Source of the DNA: Bacteroidales bacterium
GTDB lineage: Bacteria; Bacteroidota; Bacteroidia; Bacteroidales; WCHB1-69
Reading direction: 5' to 3'
Assembly (NCBI GenBank): GCA_017615795.1
Contig: JAFZZK010000008.1
Location: 1 to 44,500 of the forward strand
DNA length: 44,500 bases
Shown here piece by piece: positions 1 to 5,857 of the stretch (position 1 is its first letter; each line of letters starts with the position of its first letter). A program made the position numbers and the translations under genes. The notes under the pieces are model-generated. The model had not been told where the DNA came from, ran no database searches, and saw nothing but the letters and a program-made list of their open reading frames with translations.

Positions 1-148
1 GAGCAGCGAGACCTCCATCGAACTCAACCTCGCGATGCTCAAACTCAAGCATTCAGTAAAACGAGAGAACGATGAAGAAGTAAAGAAACTACGGGAGGAG
101 ATAGCGGAACTCAAACATATTATTAATCATCAAAATAACATACTATGA
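1..148 (+). CDS. ORF6N-family protein, C-terminal fragment (5' end outside window)
   Basis: An open frame enters the window in phase 2 and ends with TGA at 146-148. Its roughly 48 residues are nearly identical to the C-terminus of the next gene, including the charged helix that contains KKLREEIAELKH. The stop overlaps the next start as ATGA (145-148), so the two genes are probably translationally coupled. The visible part is only the predicted coiled-coil tail; the ORF6N DNA-binding domain is assumed from the neighbour and lies outside the window. Confidence 0.75.
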   Translation, partial: SSETSIELNLAMLKLKHSVKRENDEEVKKLREEIAELKHIINHQNNIL

Positions 149-759
149 CAAATATTGTAGAAGTAGAAAACAGAATGATCACCTTGCGAGGTCAGCAGGT
201 GATTTTGTCAAATCATGTTGCGGAGCTTTATGGCGTGGAAACACGTGAGGTTAATCAGGCCATCAAGAACAATCCCGAAAAATTCCCCGAAGGCTATGTG
301 TTCGAACTAAACAAAGACGAGAAAAAGGAGGTTGTCAAAATTTTTGATAACCTCGGGAATCTCTTGTATTCACCGGCAAATCCCAAAGCCTTTACCGAGA
401 AAGGTCTCTATATGCTGGCCACGATTCTGAAAAGTCCGAAGGCGGTGGAGACCACCATCGCCATCGTGGAGGCCTACGCGAAGTTAAGGGAACTGTCGCG
501 GGTGATGACGGAAATCCCACAACAGAAGGACAACTCCGTGGAACAGAAGACATTGCTCCATCGCGGCGGACAGCTGGTGGAGGACCTGATGACAGACGTG
601 CTGCCGGTCCAGAGCAGCGAGACCTCCATCGAACTCAACCTCGCGATGCTCAAACTCAAGCATTCAGTAAAACGAGAGAACGATGAAGAAGTAAAGAAAC
701 TACGGGAGGAAATAGCGGAACTTAAACATATTATTAATCATCAAAAAAAAGCACTATGA
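145..759 (+). CDS. ORF6N domain-containing protein
   Basis: This 204-residue protein has an N-terminal ORF6N domain (about residues 11-115), recognisable from LRGQQVILSNHVAELYGV, VNQAIKNN and NPKAFTEKGLYMLATIL. A charged, probably coiled-coil tail occupies about 165-204. ORF6N and the related KilA-N and Bro-N domains occur in phage antirepressors and mobile-element regulators, and the domain is thought to bind DNA. The start overlaps the previous gene's stop (ATGA), and its own stop overlaps the start of a decayed third copy in the same way (756-759), so this is the intact member of a tandem array. Codons 62-70 encode a 27-nt palindrome (328-354). The cellular role is unknown; a defence, phage-derived or regulatory function are all possible. 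Confidence 0.85.
   Translation: MTNIVEVENRMITLRGQQVILSNHVAELYGVETREVNQAIKNNPEKFPEGYVFELNKDEKKEVVKIFDNLGNLLYSPANPKAFTEKGLYMLATILKSPKAVETTIAIVEAYAKLRELSRVMTEIPQQKDNSVEQKTLLHRGGQLVEDLMTDVLPVQSSETSIELNLAMLKLKHSVKRENDEEVKKLREEIAELKHIINHQKKAL
328..354. repeat. Palindrome inside ORF6N coding sequence
   Basis: A 13-base arm (328-340), a single central T (341) and a complementary arm (342-354), with one G-T pair. The core is TCAAAATTTTTGA. The same core sits at the centre of a palindrome in the neighbouring relic (763-791), with different outer arms. Confidence 0.8.
612..759 (+). repeat. 148-bp direct repeat, second copy (first copy 1-148)
   Basis: Positions 612-759 align without gaps to 1-148 with about six differences, mostly in the last 20 bases. 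The repeat covers the C-terminal coding part of two consecutive ORF6N genes. It indicates recent tandem duplication or gene conversion; how far it extends to the left is outside the window. Confidence 0.95.
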
Positions 760-860
760 CAATTTTGCGGTCAAAATTTTTGACCACAAAATTTCAGAAG
801 ACAAGACAACTGCCCAAAGCCTTTACCGAACAGGAGTCCTATATGTTAGCACCTTATTGA
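756..860 (+). pseudogene. Decayed third ORF6N copy
   Basis: A short frame starts at an ATG overlapping the previous stop (ATGA), exactly as in the copy before it. It reads MTILRSKFLTT, then LPKAFTEQESYMLA, and stops at 858-860. The second segment matches NPKAFTEKGLYMLATIL of the intact gene, so most of the N-terminal domain and all of the tail have been lost. The first segment resembles the LRSK/RSQF stretch common in ORF6N proteins. It is best read as a deletion relic; a functional 34-residue peptide cannot be excluded. Confidence 0.7.
763..791. repeat. Palindrome in the ORF6N relic
   Basis: Two 14-base arms (763-776 and 778-791) with one mismatch (768/786) surround a central T at 777. The core TCAAAATTTTTGA is the one found at 328-354 in the intact gene. 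Confidence 0.75.
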
Positions 861-866
861 AAAGGT

Positions 867-893
867 GTAGAGACGTTTATGAAACGTCTCTAC
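867..893 (-). terminator. Perfect 12-bp hairpin at the end of the exonuclease gene
   Basis: The arms 867-878 and 882-893 are perfectly complementary around a 3-nt loop. The structure overlaps the minus-strand stop codon at 890-892. There is only a weak T-run after it, so it may be a terminator or a dispersed AGAGACGT-type repeat used as one. Confidence 0.55.
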
Positions 894-1384
894 AACAATT
901 GCAACGCAATCTTTGCGCACGCCTCCGCGTCGGCGAGGGCGTGGTGATGGTTCTCCATCGGGCAACCACAGGCCTCCGCCACGGTGTGCAGCTGGTGGTT
1001 GGGCAAACGCCGCCCGAAATGGCGCCGCGACGCACGACACGTGCAGTGGAACTCGTAGTCCGGATAATCCATCTGGTAAACCTGGAACACCGCTTTGAGA
1101 CAGCCTTCGTCAAAGGGACTGTTGTGCGCCACCAACGGCAACCCCTCAATCATCGGCTCTATCTGCCGCCAAACGTCAGGGAAGACCGGCGCATCGTCCG
1201 TGTCCTCGCGCGTGAGCCCGTGTACCTCCTGGCAGAACCAGGCAAAATAGTCAGGCTCGGGATGGATGAGGCTGTAGAACGTGTCGGTGATGACACCGCC
1301 GCGCACGACCACCACGCCCACGCTGCACACGCTGCTGCGCTGCCCGTTGGCGGTCTCGAAATCTATGGCGGCAAAATCGGTCAT
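890..1384 (-). CDS. 3'-5' exonuclease, DEDDh (DnaQ-like) family
   Basis: A 164-residue protein with the exonuclease motifs in order: Exo I DFET near residue 8 (Asp and Glu), Exo II around VAHNSPFD, and Exo III HHALADAEA with the histidine of the DEDDh subclass. Such single-domain proteins remove nucleotides from 3' ends of DNA or RNA with two metal ions. It could be a DNA polymerase III epsilon-like proofreading subunit or a free-standing repair nuclease; the sequence alone does not decide. The start at 1384 is preferred over an in-frame ATG at 1417 because a -7 box lies between them at 1407-1414. Divergent from the WYL regulator at 1506. Confidence 0.85.
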   Translation of the reverse strand: MTDFAAIDFETANGQRSSVCSVGVVVVRGGVITDTFYSLIHPEPDYFAWFCQEVHGLTREDTDDAPVFPDVWRQIEPMIEGLPLVAHNSPFDEGCLKAVFQVYQMDYPDYEFHCTCRASRRHFGRRLPNHQLHTVAEACGCPMENHHHALADAEACAKIALQLL

Positions 1385-1406
1385 TTTCACATTCGTTAGT
1401 CGGCGA

Positions 1407-1414
1407 CAAAAATA
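1407..1414 (-). promoter_or_regulatory. -7 box TATTTTTG for the exonuclease gene
   Basis: Matches the Bacteroidota consensus TAnnTTTG on the minus strand, about 22 bases before the chosen start codon. Confidence 0.7.
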
Positions 1415-1476
1415 CAAAATCGGTGTGAAAATTTATGGCATTGGCGACTGTGCCACATTTTTTCACAGTTATTGCC

Positions 1477-1484
1477 TATCTTTG
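1477..1484 (+). promoter_or_regulatory. -7 box TATCTTTG for the WYL regulator
   Basis: Consensus TAnnTTTG followed by GCAGCG, 21 bases before the ATG at 1506. It excludes the longer upstream reading of the frame. Confidence 0.8.
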
Positions 1485-1505
1485 CAGCGTCTAAAAAGTA
1501 TTGAT

Positions 1506-2423
1506 ATGAGCAAGAACTTGATCAACAAGTACATCTGGCTGGTGGACACCATCTACCAGGCCGGATCCACAGGCATCACTCTCAGTGAAATCTCCAAAAA
1601 ATGGAAGAAAAACGACCGTCTCTCGGACGGCGAGGAGTACCCGAGGCGCACCTTTATGCACCACAAGGACGACATCTGGGACATCTTCGGCATCGAAATA
1701 GGCTGCCATAAAAGCACCAACTCCTACTACATCGTGGACCGGGAGGACGTGTCCGACGCCTCAGGCTTCCGGCGGTGGATGTACGAGACGATGTCGCTGA
1801 ACAACCACATCAACGAGAATGCGCAGCTGCGCGAGCGCCTCCTGCTGGAAGACAACCCCTCCGGCGGCGAGTTCCTCTCCACCATCCTGGAGGCGATGCG
1901 CGACAGCAAGATGATCACCTTCGACTACCGCGCGTTTTGGATGGAGGAGGGACAGTGCGCCAGCCTTTTCCACGTGGAGCCCTACGCGCTGAAGGTGTTC
2001 AAAAGGCGCTGGTACCTGCTGGCCAAATACGGCGACTCGCCGCTGAAAGTCTATGCCCTGGACCGCTTCCTGAACATCGACATCGAGTTTGAGGATTTCG
2101 AGATGCCCGCCGACTTTAACGCGGAGGCCTACTTCTCCACCTGCTTCGGCATCATCCTCAGCGACGACGAGCCCCAGACCATCAAACTCAAAGTCTCGAA
2201 CTATCAGGCAAACTACCTGCGCTCCCTGCCGCTGCACCATTCCCAAAAAGAACTGGAACACACCGACGAGCACACCATTTTCAGCTTCTTCTTGCGCCCG
2301 ACATTTGATCTCACACAGGAGATTCTTTCCCTGGGCGAAACCGTGGAGGTGATGGAACCCCAAACATTACGCAAAGAGATGGCGCGGATTGGACAAGCGA
2401 TGGCGAAAAAGCACCGGGGATAA
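1506..2423 (+). CDS. WYL domain-containing transcriptional regulator
   Basis: A 305-residue protein. The N-terminal part (about 1-70, INKYIWLVDTIYQAG and ITLSEISKKW) resembles a winged helix-turn-helix. The central and C-terminal part carries a WYL domain, with the name-giving motif in KRRWYLLAKY. WYL domains sense ligands, nucleotides or single-stranded nucleic acid and often control defence or stress genes. The frame is open further upstream, but the promoter at 1477-1484 fixes the start at 1506. The target is not evident; the nearest candidates are its own promoter, the divergent exonuclease and the ORF6N array. Confidence 0.85.
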   Translation: MSKNLINKYIWLVDTIYQAGSTGITLSEISKKWKKNDRLSDGEEYPRRTFMHHKDDIWDIFGIEIGCHKSTNSYYIVDREDVSDASGFRRWMYETMSLNNHINENAQLRERLLLEDNPSGGEFLSTILEAMRDSKMITFDYRAFWMEEGQCASLFHVEPYALKVFKRRWYLLAKYGDSPLKVYALDRFLNIDIEFEDFEMPADFNAEAYFSTCFGIILSDDEPQTIKLKVSNYQANYLRSLPLHHSQKELEHTDEHTIFSFFLRPTFDLTQEILSLGETVEVMEPQTLRKEMARIGQAMAKKHRG

Positions 2424-2458
2424 CCGTGACGGGTTAATTATCCCATAAAGCTGTCAGC

Positions 2459-3268
2459 TTATCGCACATCGCGAACTAGTATCTCATAACTGGCCGCGCC
2501 ATTGCCACCCTTCCAGTTGGGCATCGCCTTCAGAATCCGGGTGGCATCCTCATAGAAGGCCTTCTCCTCGGCAGTCGGCGACTCGTTCCTTGGCTGGAAC
2601 ACCACCTCTTTCACCTCACCCTCACCATTGATAATGAGCACAATGTAGGCATTGTAGTATTTCATATCATGGAGAAAGTCCGTTGGGACAGTCAAACGGG
2701 ATTTCAAGTATTGTGCCGGGGTACCCACGATACTGGGCGCCCACTCAGAAGAAGGATCGTTGGAGGGTTCATAATCATCAATAGATCCCACGACTATTCC
2801 TTCCGTAGTTTCCCAATCTTCCTCGTCATATAGAGAAGACGACTTGGAAGTGCAATGATCCGATGACGAATCATCAGAAAGGCCTAAAACCACTTCTGGC
2901 ATTTCATAAGTATCAGAACTACCCGGGGATGGCACCTCCTGTTCGGATGAATTATCCGTCAAGGGCTGCACTGAGGTCTCCGTGGCCGGTGCGGGAGCAG
3001 GGGCCTCGCTATGAGTTTGCTGATTGTTGCATCCGCTCATCATCATAGCAGAGACTGCGATGCCCGCGACAGTCACGGCCTTCCCGAGGCTCAAGCGCTT
3101 GGAGAGTTCCTGTTCCAAATAGCGCACCTCGGCCTCGCAATAGGGGCACGTGCCGCGGCAATCGCCCTTGTGGGTACACTCGCGTATCTCCAGCGGGATG
3201 CCGTTCTCACGCGCCACACGCTGCCGCACCTCCTTCAAGAACTCACAAGTACGTTTTCCTTTACTCAT
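2459..3268 (-). CDS. TonB C-terminal-domain protein with cysteine-rich cytoplasmic N-terminus
   Basis: A 269-residue protein. Residues 8-44 hold five cysteines (C8, C31, C37, C41, C44), the last four as CTHKGDCRGTCPYC, resembling a small metal-binding site. A single membrane helix follows at about 62-79. Then comes a long low-complexity Ser/Glu/Asp/Pro linker (about 81-180) and a TonB-like C-terminal domain (about 183-269). The topology suggests a cytoplasmic anchor and a periplasmic domain that could contact outer-membrane receptors or envelope proteins. MMMSGC at the helix end resembles a lipobox, but the 60-residue N-terminal extension argues against a lipoprotein. Divergent from another TonB-type gene at 3348. 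Confidence 0.7.
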   Translation of the reverse strand: MSKGKRTCEFLKEVRQRVARENGIPLEIRECTHKGDCRGTCPYCEAEVRYLEQELSKRLSLGKAVTVAGIAVSAMMMSGCNNQQTHSEAPAPAPATETSVQPLTDNSSEQEVPSPGSSDTYEMPEVVLGLSDDSSSDHCTSKSSSLYDEEDWETTEGIVVGSIDDYEPSNDPSSEWAPSIVGTPAQYLKSRLTVPTDFLHDMKYYNAYIVLIINGEGEVKEVVFQPRNESPTAEEKAFYEDATRILKAMPNWKGGNGAASYEILVRDVR

Positions 3269-3288
3269 ATCATTATTAAATTACGTTG

Positions 3289-3296
3289 CAAAAGTA
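3289..3296 (-). promoter_or_regulatory. -7 box TACTTTTG for the minus-strand TonB-type gene
   Basis: Consensus -7 element on the minus strand, 20 bases before the start at 3268. Confidence 0.75.
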
Positions 3297-3326
3297 GGAA
3301 AAAAACGTTGTGTTTCATAAAAATAT

Positions 3327-3334
3327 TATTTTTG
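3327..3334 (+). promoter_or_regulatory. -7 box TATTTTTG for the plus-strand TonB-type gene
   Basis: Consensus -7 element 13 bases before the ATG at 3348. It is back to back with the minus-strand promoter at 3289-3296, so the two genes could share regulation. Confidence 0.75.
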
Positions 3335-3347
3335 CAAAAAAATAAAG

Positions 3348-3755
3348 ATGAAAACCTTTACGCCATACATACTGTTTCTGGCAATCGCTTTGTCGTGCTA
3401 TGCCGGGCGGGCACAAGACGACAATCTGTCGCAATGCGATGAACCGCCAGTGCGGTTCACGGAGGAGATGCCCGAGTTTCCCGGTGGTGCAGATTCACTG
3501 ACGGCATTCCTTCAACGTGAGGCCCAATACCCGCTGGTGGCAAAAACGAACGGCATCACCGGCACGGTGCTGATAGAATTTGTAGTGGAAAAGGACGGGC
3601 GGGTGACCCACGGCAAGGTCAAGGTGCCGCTCTTCCCGGACTGCGACGTGGAGGCACTGCGCGCTGTGATGTCTATGCCCCGATGGAAACCCGCCAGAAA
3701 TCTCGGAAGACCCGTGCGGTGCTACTATATGGTGCCGGTGAGGTTTGGGAGTTGA
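3348..3755 (+). CDS. Secreted TonB C-terminal-domain protein
   Basis: A 135-residue protein with a signal peptide (about 1-22, ending near GRAQ) and a single TonB C-terminal domain. It shows the usual Bacteroidota pattern: MPEFPGG, YPLVAKTNGITGTVLIEF, VEKDGRV, DVEALRAVMSMPRWKPA and a final VPVRF. It lacks the transmembrane anchor of a true TonB and is probably a periplasmic protein using the fold for interaction. The TGA stop (3753-3755) lies inside the first unit of a 7-bp repeat tract. Confidence 0.8.
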   Translation: MKTFTPYILFLAIALSCYAGRAQDDNLSQCDEPPVRFTEEMPEFPGGADSLTAFLQREAQYPLVAKTNGITGTVLIEFVVEKDGRVTHGKVKVPLFPDCDVEALRAVMSMPRWKPARNLGRPVRCYYMVPVRFGS

Positions 3756-3779
3756 GAGTTGAGACTGAAGAAAGACTAA
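3749..3779 (+). repeat. Degenerate 7-bp tandem tract, left part
   Basis: Consecutive units GAGTTGA (3749-3755), GAGTTGA (3756-3762) and GACTGAA (3763-3769), then GAAAGACTAA. The stop codon of the upstream gene lies in the first unit. The tract appears to resume after the MITE at 4148-4177. Confidence 0.7.
3772..3779. repeat. Putative 8-bp target-site duplication AAGACTAA, left copy
   Basis: AAGACTAA directly precedes the MITE and is repeated directly after it at 4148-4155. The surrounding heptamer tract contains similar words, so chance similarity is possible but less likely given the exact abutment. Confidence 0.65.
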
Positions 3780-4147
3780 GGCAATGATATAGTTGTTGAC
3801 CCATCGTAATTCACATTTCTTTGTCCGCACTGAAGTGCGGGCACCGCAAAATTCCCCTTCTATTGTAGAAGGGGTGGCCGTAGACCAGGGTAGTAATAAA
3901 AAGAATATGAATACCTTATTAAGAGGAATTTGACAAGATCAATGACATTAATAACAGGACTTTCTTGGCAATAACCCATCGGCAATTAAGGAATAATAAT
4001 TCATATTAACTACCCCACCCTTCGGGCACCCCTTCTGAGAATCAGAAGGGGAGTTGACGCCTCGCGGCACTGCCGTGCCACGGGCATTGTAAGCGATGGG
4101 GGAATGATTGTCTTTGCTTTTATCAGGTCAACTGCTATATCATTACC
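3780..4147. mobile_element. MITE-like element, 368 bp, complete copy
   Basis: The ends are 22-bp imperfect inverted repeats (3780-3801 and 4126-4147), 19 of 22 matching, with shared blocks GG.AATGATATAG and GTTGACC. They are flanked by direct 8-mers AAGACTAA. The element has no credible ORF. It carries three hairpins: 3825-3840, 3854-3874 and 4029-4051. A second copy begins at 44223 with high identity. Absence of a transposase implies movement in trans. GG-starting ends with 8-bp duplications are known from ISL3 and IS1595 transposases, but assignment is not possible here. Confidence 0.8.
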
Positions 4148-4177
4148 AAGACTAAAGACTAATGGCTAATGGCCAAC
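4148..4177 (+). repeat. Degenerate 7-bp tandem tract, right part
   Basis: Units GACTAAA (4150-4156), GACTAAT (4157-4163), GGCTAAT (4164-4170) and GGCCAAC (4171-4177). The minus-strand stop codon of the radical SAM gene (4166-4168) and its last codons lie within the tract. Confidence 0.75.
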
Positions 4178-4798
4178 TTCCCCTAACTTCTTGTAGGTAA
4201 ACTTGTCGATTCTTGAGAATCCTAATTCCTTTATTTTCACTATACTACGTTCTACATCTTCCGTGGTGTTGAACATAGGGATCTGTGGGGTGCGGATGGT
4301 CACGTGCGCGGGGTCGGCGTGCTGGGCGAGCCAGCGCAGGTTCTCCCATACCTGCACGTTGGATTTTCCCGTGTAAGCCTGATATATCTGGTCATTTGCA
4401 TCTTTGATGTCTATGATATATTGGTTGATGACCGGATGAACGGCCTGCAGGGAGGCCAGCGGCACATTCAGGGAGGTCTCCACGGTGATTTTCCAGCGGT
4501 CGGCGCAAAGTTCGTGGAAACGGAGAATGAAGTCGGGGCGGAGCAGCGGCTCTCCCCCACCGAAGCACACCCCGCCGCCGGTGGCCACAAAGTAGAGGTC
4601 GTCGATGAGCAGCTGCTGGTAAAGCGATTCCGGCGTGTGGCGAAGCACCCGCGCATTGGCATCCAAACATCTGGGGTTCAAGCAGTAGCGGCAATGCAGC
4701 GGACAGCCGTGGAAGGCCGCCAGCGTGGTCACACCCTCGCCGTCCACCTCGATACGGTGGCGGTTGATGCCAATGAAAGGGGCTTCAATCGTGTTCAT
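4166..4798 (-). CDS. Radical SAM protein, pyruvate formate-lyase activase-like
   Basis: A 210-residue protein with the [4Fe-4S]/S-adenosylmethionine motif CPLHCRYC (C32, C36, C39; CxxxCxxC) and a glycine-rich GGGEPLL segment that contacts SAM. Length and order resemble activating enzymes that install a glycyl radical on a partner enzyme. No partner glycyl-radical enzyme is in the window, so the substrate is unknown. It lies 30 bases after the lipoprotein gene on the same strand without its own -7 box and is probably co-transcribed with it. Its last residues (VGH) are encoded by the 7-bp repeat tract. Confidence 0.8.
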   Translation of the reverse strand: MNTIEAPFIGINRHRIEVDGEGVTTLAAFHGCPLHCRYCLNPRCLDANARVLRHTPESLYQQLLIDDLYFVATGGGVCFGGGEPLLRPDFILRFHELCADRWKITVETSLNVPLASLQAVHPVINQYIIDIKDANDQIYQAYTGKSNVQVWENLRWLAQHADPAHVTIRTPQIPMFNTTEDVERSIVKIKELGFSRIDKFTYKKLGEVGH

Positions 4799-4828
4799 CT
4801 TGTGCCATTGCCCGAGCGAAACGCATGA

Positions 4829-5713
4829 TCAATATTCGTAAATCTTCGTGGAAACAGATGTTTCTTCATAGGAAGTGCCCGGATTTTCAACATCTTCCAA
4901 AGTCACCTTTACCGGATAATTGTCGGCGTATTCGTAAGTGAATGTCTGCTTGTCGTACGTAAAGCCGTTTATGAGTGTGGTGATGGTCAGAGGGTTGTTT
5001 TTGTTCACGAAGAGATTGGCCACCGCATCGGTGTTCAGTTGGGCGAGCGAACCGTAAGTCGGATTGTTCTGGGAATCGTAGGTGAGTTTCACCGTTTCAG
5101 TTACCGTCCCGAAAAATCCCTGATAGCTCACATCAATGGTCTTCACATTGTTGCCGCTCCAGTTCAGATTCATGGTGATATCTTCACCTTTGGCATCCTT
5201 GGAACAGTCCTCCAAGACAGATTCCATCGTCTGGCAAACCTCCGGGATCAGGAAACGCAGTGGATTGACAATGGCTGCCTTTTTCCAGTCGAAATCATCC
5301 CAGCCGAGGTCAAAGTTTATTTTAATCTGACTGATTTTGTTTCCTTTGTGCTGGAACTCGTAAGAGCCCACTTCAATGCCATAGGAAGTAACCACAATCT
5401 TCTGGATTTTTTTGCCATCATAGATGCATTCGCTATGTGAATTGACATTGTCCATGGATACCAGACGGCTCGAGTTGTCGTAGGAAAACGTAGTGGTAAT
5501 GGGAGCTATTCCGCCACAATCCTCGATGGAGATGAGCAGGTCGCCGTTCCAGCTCCATACTTCGGAAAGAATACGCGTGCCATCCTCTACGTTATAGATT
5601 TTCTGGATTTTCTTGGAAGGATTGTATATACCGTCGGGATTTTTTTTGCATGCCGAGAACAAGGCGATCACAGCCATGACAAGACATAAGGCAATACTCT
5701 TTTTCATTATCAT
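4829..5713 (-). CDS. Putative lipoprotein, Bacteroidota type
   Basis: A 294-residue protein with a lipoprotein signal peptide ending at the lipobox FSAC (cysteine near residue 22, or 20 from the alternative start at 5707). The mature part is rich in beta-strand patterns such as WSWNGDLL, FSYDNSSRLVSM and LTYDSQNNPTYG, similar to DUF4595-type surface lipoproteins of this phylum; that similarity is from memory of the family style only. Likely attached to the outer membrane or cell surface. Role unknown. It heads a two-gene unit with the radical SAM gene. Confidence 0.7.
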   Translation of the reverse strand: MIMKKSIALCLVMAVIALFSACKKNPDGIYNPSKKIQKIYNVEDGTRILSEVWSWNGDLLISIEDCGGIAPITTTFSYDNSSRLVSMDNVNSHSECIYDGKKIQKIVVTSYGIEVGSYEFQHKGNKISQIKINFDLGWDDFDWKKAAIVNPLRFLIPEVCQTMESVLEDCSKDAKGEDITMNLNWSGNNVKTIDVSYQGFFGTVTETVKLTYDSQNNPTYGSLAQLNTDAVANLFVNKNNPLTITTLINGFTYDKQTFTYEYADNYPVKVTLEDVENPGTSYEETSVSTKIYEY

Positions 5714-5733
5714 AGAGTTTTAAGATTATGCTG

Positions 5734-5741
5734 CAAAAGTA
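5734..5741 (-). promoter_or_regulatory. -7 box TACTTTTG for the lipoprotein gene
   Basis: Consensus element on the minus strand, 20 bases before the start at 5713. Confidence 0.75.
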
Positions 5742-5798
5742 CATTTTTTTCGATATCGACAGATGCTGATGGCATGTTGTCTGTTGCCCAAAAAATCG

Positions 5799-5806
5799 TA
5801 TCTTTG
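5799..5806 (+). promoter_or_regulatory. -7 box TATCTTTG for ffh
   Basis: Consensus element with a TTG at 5777-5779, 19 bases upstream, fitting the -33 element of the phylum. Confidence 0.8.
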
Positions 5807-5857
5807 CCGCCGCGAAATATGCGCTGAATTTTACATTGAAAATTGAAAGTTTGAAAT

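Noticed and set aside
857-1399. Plus-strand frame covering the exonuclease gene
   Set aside because: Antisense to clear DEDDh exonuclease motifs and without a promoter.
1417-1417. Upstream ATG as start of the exonuclease
   Set aside because: The -7 box at 1407-1414 lies downstream of it, so transcripts would not include that codon.
3029-3080. Lipobox MMMSGC in the minus-strand TonB-type protein
   Set aside because: It follows a 60-residue charged N-terminal region with cysteines, so a type II signal peptide is unlikely; treated as a membrane anchor.
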